Shown here piece after piece: positions 58,843 through 64,000 of a stretch of DNA of 64,000 nucleotides. Below the pieces are notes generated by a model. The model ran no database searches, was not told the origin of the DNA, and worked only from the letters and a program-made list of their open reading frames with translations. The stretch is from positions 62,001 to 126,000 of the forward strand of contig JBAOKB010000182.1 of assembly GCA_037044905.1 (NCBI GenBank), read 5' to 3'. Position 1 is the first letter of the stretch; each line of letters starts with the position of its first letter. Both the position numbers and the translations under genes were made by a program. The stretch comes from Hortaea werneckii (lineage: Eukaryota > Ascomycota > Dothideomycetes > Mycosphaerellales > Teratosphaeriaceae).

Positions 58843-61797
58843 TTAATGCCACGTATCGGGCCCGAAGTATCCTCGCGCCGGTAAGTCCTCAAACCGAGCA
58901 GACTGGCCAGCGCCACCATCAACACCTTGATCAACGACATCGGTCCCCCACCACGAGATCGACTTTGCATGGTACTCCACAGCAAAGAAGATAATGATAG
59001 CCGAAAAAGCGACCCCACCCGTGAGCGCAGCTGAAATGACATAGTTGTACTTCTCAAACCAAGCCGTCTTGTATCGCCTCAAATAGAACATAAAGGCGAA
59101 AGACAAGTACAAGCCGTTCGTGAAGTATGTGAGGTTCTTCGGTGCCCAGGAGAGATTGCCATTAATGAGAAGTGAAGGGTGGACGAACTTAAGCCAGGAG
59201 ACTGGAGTGAACACGAGAGTGTTCAAAGGTTTGTAGACGGTACCAGGCAAGTTATTGCGGAACCAGTCCTGGACATAGACACCGAAGTGCTTCACCGCCC
59301 ACCATACGAGGGCCAGTAGGAAGCCCAGCAAGAAGGCCCACTTCATCGCTGGATAGATCTGCTCGAAGATCCGCTTAGGTCCTATGGCACCCCAAACGAC
59401 TGAAGCGGCGAAGTAGACCTGGGAACCGTTTGCGCAGGTGAACTGCGCTTTCTGGTCCGGCGTACAGATACCCTCGATGTTGTTATCGACGAACTGGACA
59501 GCCCCGAAAGCGACGAAGCAGGTCAACACCGCGCTGATAAGCTGTCCGCGATACATAGCCCGGGGCGGAATCTTAGCGTAAAGACCCATCCGCTGGTCGG
59601 AGAGGAAGGTGTCGGCTTGGCCATTGATATTGTAACCGAAGGCTTTGACGAACATGAGTGCGTTCGGCTTCCCAGGCAAGGCGTAACCAACAATGAGCTC
59701 GGTTAGAACGTTCAATCCCTCCGTGTTTCCGGAAATGGCCTGAAGGTAGGACATGGGAACCAAGAAAACCACGTTCAAGCCAATGACGAAGAAGATGGTC
59801 CAAACGGGGGTATCCTGTTCCTCCCAAACCGTAAGGATGACGATTGCAAAGACAAAAGAGACCAAGACGATGCTGGCAAACCACCAGTCAGGCACTTCGG
59901 GGTACTTGCGCATCATGTTCGTCAGAGGGTTGTCGAAGCCGTCGTATACGGAGGTCTCGTCTTTCATGATGTTGGCCAGATGATGACCGCACCCTTTCAG
60001 GTCTCCTCTTGCTAGGCATCGCGCAGCTGATTTCGTCGAGGAATACATTCCCTTCATCTGCACCCACGCTGCGTTGGAGATCTGGCGGTATGCGCGAGAG
60101 AGTGGCCGCCAGGAGTCCAGGAGAATGAATGTCATTGTGAGGGGGTAGAAGGCGAAAAAGCAGGAATAGACGATCAAGTTTCCAGCGGAGTAGAACGCCG
60201 GCGAGTACTCTGCGAAACCAGTTTCGTTTAGTGTGCCGCCGTCCATGACCCTGGTGATGTTATACGAAGTTCCAGTGTTGTCGAAGATACCCGAGGAGTT
60301 GATGGGTAGATAGGAAGTCCATCGTGTGTTCGTATAGTAGATTCCCAAGATAGCGAAACCCCCAATGACCATTCCGATGTACTGGGTCACGGATGTCCAG
60401 AAAGGATACGCAAGTGGGAACCAGTACGTGCCGATGACGTTCCAGTCAAAGGTAGACCAAGGGTTGAAACCGAGTCCAAATTGGGAGCCGGTAACAGTTG
60501 CCAGGTTCTAAAAACGAGTATCAAAATTAGCATGTACTCTCATCGAGACTTTGAGGACCGCCCATAGCATTCTTGTTGTGCGATCTCAAATAAAAAACGA
60601 ATCGTCTGAAAAGGAACTTACAAAATTATTCGGCTTAATCCACGTCATCCAGGCGAAGAAGCTCAACGCCGGGAACAAATAGTCAGGCAGCCAAAAATAG
60701 ACAAACATGCCCCAAAAGACAATCCAGAAGACCGAGTACCGGGACATGCTCCAGCCATGGATCTTCTCCTTCTTCTCATCGGAAACAAGCAGCGCCCGAT
60801 TCAGCGCAACAGTCGGAAGAATATTCGGCCAGATAGTCTCAGAGGGATAAACGACAAACCGACGGAGCAGACCAGCAAATCCGAGACCCATGCATTGCGT
60901 AGAGAGCAGCAGTAAGATCTTGTACCCGGCAGTCAACCACTGCTGGCCGTAGTAGATCTCCTGGGTCTGGATGTTCCAGAAGACGTATGCGGATGTATAG
61001 GAAACGTTGACGATGAGGGTTGCGAGGATCTGTTCCTTATAGGTCCATGGTCCGGGGTTGAGGGAGATCCTAGTTCCGAATGCTCTGAAGCCCCAGTCGG
61101 GTAGGATCCATGCGAGTAGCATACCGCAGGGGTACAGGAAGACCTGCATGACGGCGGAGGTGATGTTGACTTGTGGGAAGCGCGAGTTGAACTGCATAGA
61201 TGTCAGCGGCATTCAAGGCATTTTCGGACTAGGACAAGGTCATACCATCGAATTGACGAATTGCGCAACAGAGGCCCAGAGGTATCCGAGAAGATGCGCG
61301 CGGATAGTCTCGCAAGGCGTATCGGGATCATCCTCTGGATCGGTCACGGCTCGCACCTCTGGGTAAGGCGAGTAAAATTTGTTGATAGCAGTCTCGGACT
61401 TGAGCTCGAGCTCCCACTGTTCTTCATCCTGGCCATCGCCGGGACCCTTGACCAAGTTCTCTAGCTTCTTGCGCTGAGCGGTAGCGAAGTTGTAATCGTT
61501 GTCGTGCTCCTTGAGCAGGGTTTTGAGAATGTCACGACATTCGTCGATTGACAGCGTCGCGACCTTGTCGATGACTTTCTCGATATCCTTCACAGGCGCT
61601 ATGCCATCGGCTCGATCGCCGAGCTGCTCTGCCAGGTCGTGAATCTCGTGCTCAGTCTCGAGGATACTGCCGATCCTCTTGCTCTCATCATCACCATCTT
61701 TCGGGTGTGTTGAGCGGTGCTTGGATTGGTTGATAGAATAGTCTCCAAGGACTTCTACCGACTGCTTCTCGTCGCCTCCGTCCGGGTAAGGAGACAT
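58843..61797 (-). CDS. OPT-family oligopeptide transporter
   Basis: Three exons on the minus strand: 61797-61246, 61191-60622 and 60507-58843. Introns are 54 and 114 nt (donors GTATGA and GTAAGT, acceptors TGCAG and TTTAG), all phase 0. Product 928 residues. An acidic cytosolic N-terminus (about 1-140) leads to SPYPEVRAVTDPEDDPDTPC, the OPT entry motif ([SP]-x-x-x-E-V-R), then about 14-16 membrane segments. Further marks: FNSRFPQVNITSAV, QCMGLGFAGLLRRFVVYPSE, WDWNVIGTYW-like segment FDWNVIGTYWFPLAYPFW, GNTEGLNVLTELIVGYALPG (signature NxxxE), FGYNINGQADTFLSDQRMGL and KIPPRAMYRGQLISAVLTCF. It would import tetra- to hexapeptides or glutathione-like peptides with protons at the plasma membrane. 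An upstream TTG-started extension is not used. It is convergent with RNase T2 over a 153-bp gap. Confidence 0.93.
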
Positions 61798-62942
61798 CTT
61801 GTCGGGAATGAGAGCAACTGAAATGGAAGGCAAAAAGACAGTCGATCAGCACTCAGGTCGGGCATGTACGTAAAATACCCTGGAGCCACCCTCTTATCAT
61901 CCGTTACATCTTGCCGAGTTCTTCAACCACCACCTAGCCGGTTCACTAGCCCATGAAACCTATCATCGGGCCCAACGGCAAAGGCAAAGCCAAGCAAGCC
62001 GAAGACAAAGCATATGAAAAGAGCTTATCTCCAACATCTTCGCCACTGGTTGCGCTATGCGACCCTCTGTAACCACGATAGGAAGCTTCCCATGCCCATG
62101 TGCCGCAAGTCCACGACGTACGGTGCTACACCAGTCCTATACCTTCCATATCGAGGTTCAAAGCCCGTGATAAGCGGCCTCGTTGCACGGTGCGAGCGCG
62201 ACATCTTGGCGTGAGAGAGCACAGCATCCGATGATGGAGGGTGGCAAGTCTCAGATAGGTACGACGCAGGGGACCTTGTAATTCTGTGCCGCAGAGGCGC
62301 CTCGCGCGATGTTGAAACCAGGAGCTTATCAACAGGTCCGCGGACTGGGTCCTGATACATCCATATGTTTTGGCAGAACTGAGGTGCTGGTGTGGTTGCG
62401 GCTTTCGTGCCTTCCTTTCCGGGAGATACTAACGGCATAGTTGAGCAAGTCTGAAAGCACTGTCATTGGCCAGGCCCATCGCTTGTCACAGGGTATAGAT
62501 AACAGAGGACCATTTTGTTCCACGCTTTTGCTGCGCCAGTGGAGTATCTATGAACCGTTCGAAGAATATGTATCTACTAACAAGCATCTTTGGCCGACCT
62601 GATAAGCGGCGGCCAAGCTCAACCTTGTTAAGCCTCGCTTGAATTATAAGCCGGGAAGCGGCCGGCGAATCAGCGTAGAATATTTTTTTAAGCGTATATA
62701 GTACGTTTGACCATGGGGATCGCTTCTTGCAAGTAGGTGTCGAATTTCGACGAGATAACGAAACGAAAAGCTAGAAGCAGGACAGAGGAAAGTGGACAGA
62801 AGCGCGGTGAGGACTGAGCTAACAAATTGGAATCGGACGTCGCCGAATAAAAAAAATCACACCACGCACCTAATCAACCACAAGAATTCCCAAGGCAGCT
62901 CGGCCTTTCTACTCAACCCTTCCGCTTGGACGCACCAGCTAT
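61798..62942. other. Intergenic stretch, no recognised gene
   Basis: About 1.15 kb upstream of the OPT gene and 3' of SPE2. Open frames (up to 127 codons, 62055-62438 minus) show no known motif. Confidence 0.4.
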
Positions 62943-64000
62943 TTAATCATTCAACATCATATACCTCTCCCCCAACCTCGGCGCGCCACCCTTCCAGTCC
63001 TCGCGCTCAAAATAGCGGAAGACCAGCTCATAACCCTCTAAATCATGTACAATGCGGTCGATACGGCGATAGCCCTTAATACGCTCCATAGCCTTGTCCC
63101 ACTTAGCCGAAGTGGAGTCGTTGTCGCCCTTGGCTTCGAACAACGTAACACTGAACCGTCCCGGCTTGAAGATGCCTAGGACGTGCTGGACAACGTCGAC
63201 GGTGCTGCGGCCTGTCGCACGAGTAGGCACATTCGTTTCGAAGCTGGCATAGGAGCATTGCGGTTCTGGAGTGACGTGGACGGTCCAGTAGTGTGTAGAT
63301 TCGACGTCATCGGGAACTGGCACAACGCCGTTGGCGGAGTAGCCGCAGGGCGTGAACAGGTAGGAGTCGATGCGCGCGTCTGGGTATTTAGACGTCGGGT
63401 ACAGGTCTGCGAGCCCTGAATTCTCAGTGACGACGGTACCGAGAGTGTGGCCTTCCGTGCTGAGCTCCTGGGAGAAGCTGAGAGGCTCGTCCTCGTCTGA
63501 ATTGAGCGCGGAATGCTCGGCCGATGTCTGCGCGAAGACATCGAAACGTGCATCGTCCTTGCCATCTACTAGAGTATTACCGGAGATGCTAGGGTCTGAG
63601 CCGTTGCACTCTGGGATGACTCCAAGGTGATGAACGGCATCCTTACGCAAGTCGTATGCACGGCGCGCGTTGTCTTTCGCAATCGCGCTCGCATCATCAA
63701 GGTAGAATTGGCGAGCATTCGTCTCTTCCAAGTCCGTCATCAAGATCTCAAGCGTTTCGTCGCCGCCGTCACTCATGCTGTTGAGTTTCTCTGGGATCTG
63801 GAAGTTATGCATCTTCGACTCCAGACGGTCCTCTTCGGGTGTCGCGGGCGGCGTGAGCTGGGTGCCAGGTCCTGTGATGTACAAGTACCAATGCTCGCCG
63901 TTCATCTTGCCGATCATATAAGCACTGCCGCCCATGAACATCTTGTCCAAATACATGACCTCGTCGCGCCAGCTGCGGTGTGGACCACGCTGCTGATCCG
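62943..64000 (-). CDS. SPE2: S-adenosylmethionine decarboxylase proenzyme (C-terminal part, cut by window edge)
   Basis: The frame enters from the right edge (codons run through 64000) and stops at 62943; about 352 codons are inside the window. The first visible residues, RGPHRSWRDEVMYLDKMF, are internal to the protein. The enzyme makes decarboxylated AdoMet for spermidine synthesis and self-cleaves at a Glu-Ser bond to form its pyruvoyl group; that site lies outside the window. Visible alpha-chain marks: MGGSAYMIGKMNGEHWYLYI, the metal/putrescine region DSYLFTPCGYSANGV with the catalytic Cys, and YWTVHVTPEPQCSYASFETN with the catalytic His. It ends VFRYFEREDWKGG. A long acidic, low-complexity insertion (from about 63850 down to 63420) is typical of filamentous fungi. 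No intron is seen in this part. Confidence 0.93.
   Translation of the reverse strand, partial: DQQRGPHRSWRDEVMYLDKMFMGGSAYMIGKMNGEHWYLYITGPGTQLTPPATPEEDRLESKMHNFQIPEKLNSMSDGGDETLEILMTDLEETNARQFYLDDASAIAKDNARRAYDLRKDAVHHLGVIPECNGSDPSISGNTLVDGKDDARFDVFAQTSAEHSALNSDEDEPLSFSQELSTEGHTLGTVVTENSGLADLYPTSKYPDARIDSYLFTPCGYSANGVVPVPDDVESTHYWTVHVTPEPQCSYASFETNVPTRATGRSTVDVVQHVLGIFKPGRFSVTLFEAKGDNDSTSAKWDKAMERIKGYRRIDRIVHDLEGYELVFRYFEREDWKGGAPRLGERYMMLND

Overview
The window is nuclear DNA of a filamentous ascomycete (Pezizomycotina, possibly Dothideomycetes). Genes are dense and mostly intron-poor. Introns are short (about 47-160 nt) with GTAAGT/GTACGT-like donors and CTAAC/CTGAC branch sites. The gene set fits: a HET-domain protein, an LCCL-domain membrane protein, an OPT transporter, a GH43 enzyme, a Zn2Cys6 regulator and a TRA1 orthologue. 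No bacterial, phage, tRNA, rRNA or CRISPR features were seen.

Layout. 0-7 kb: a C-poor left edge, an NTF2-like secreted protein, a membrane/coiled-coil gene whose C-terminal degenerate J-like motif is split by a frameshift, a 26-G run, and a Thr/Lys-rich secreted protein. 9.3-15.2 kb: a divergent pair of mitochondrial genes (ribosomal protein bL19m and an unrecognised mitochondrial protein), then a class I aminotransferase. 15.8-21.4 kb: LCCL protein, GNAT acetyltransferase and a cytochrome P450. 23-31 kb: a HET-domain protein carrying N-terminal cyanovirin-N-like repeats, a secreted GH43 hydrolase, a small Cys-rich ORF, and a decayed kinase-like (APH-type) gene. 31.4-43.2 kb: the 3924-codon uninterrupted TRA1 gene. 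43.4-47.8 kb: a gamma-tubulin complex GCP5-like gene broken by three frameshifts, diverging from an intact GT15 mannosyltransferase. 49-56.8 kb: PrpF-family isomerase, MFS permease, Zn2Cys6 regulator and mitochondrial tricarboxylate carrier, arranged as two divergent pairs. 57.6-64 kb: secreted RNase T2, OPT oligopeptide transporter, and the 3' part of S-adenosylmethionine decarboxylase (SPE2), cut by the window edge.

Most interesting points. (1) The cyanovirin-N-like/HET fusion joins a putative glycan-binding module to a fungal self/non-self death module. (2) The PrpF/MFS/regulator/tricarboxylate-carrier block resembles, in gene content, fungal itaconate/aconitate clusters but has no visible decarboxylase. 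(3) Frameshifts are concentrated at 43.4-53.3 kb (GCP5-like, PrpF, MFS, regulator), while about 25 kb of other coding sequence reads cleanly. This suggests either local gene decay or a local assembly problem.
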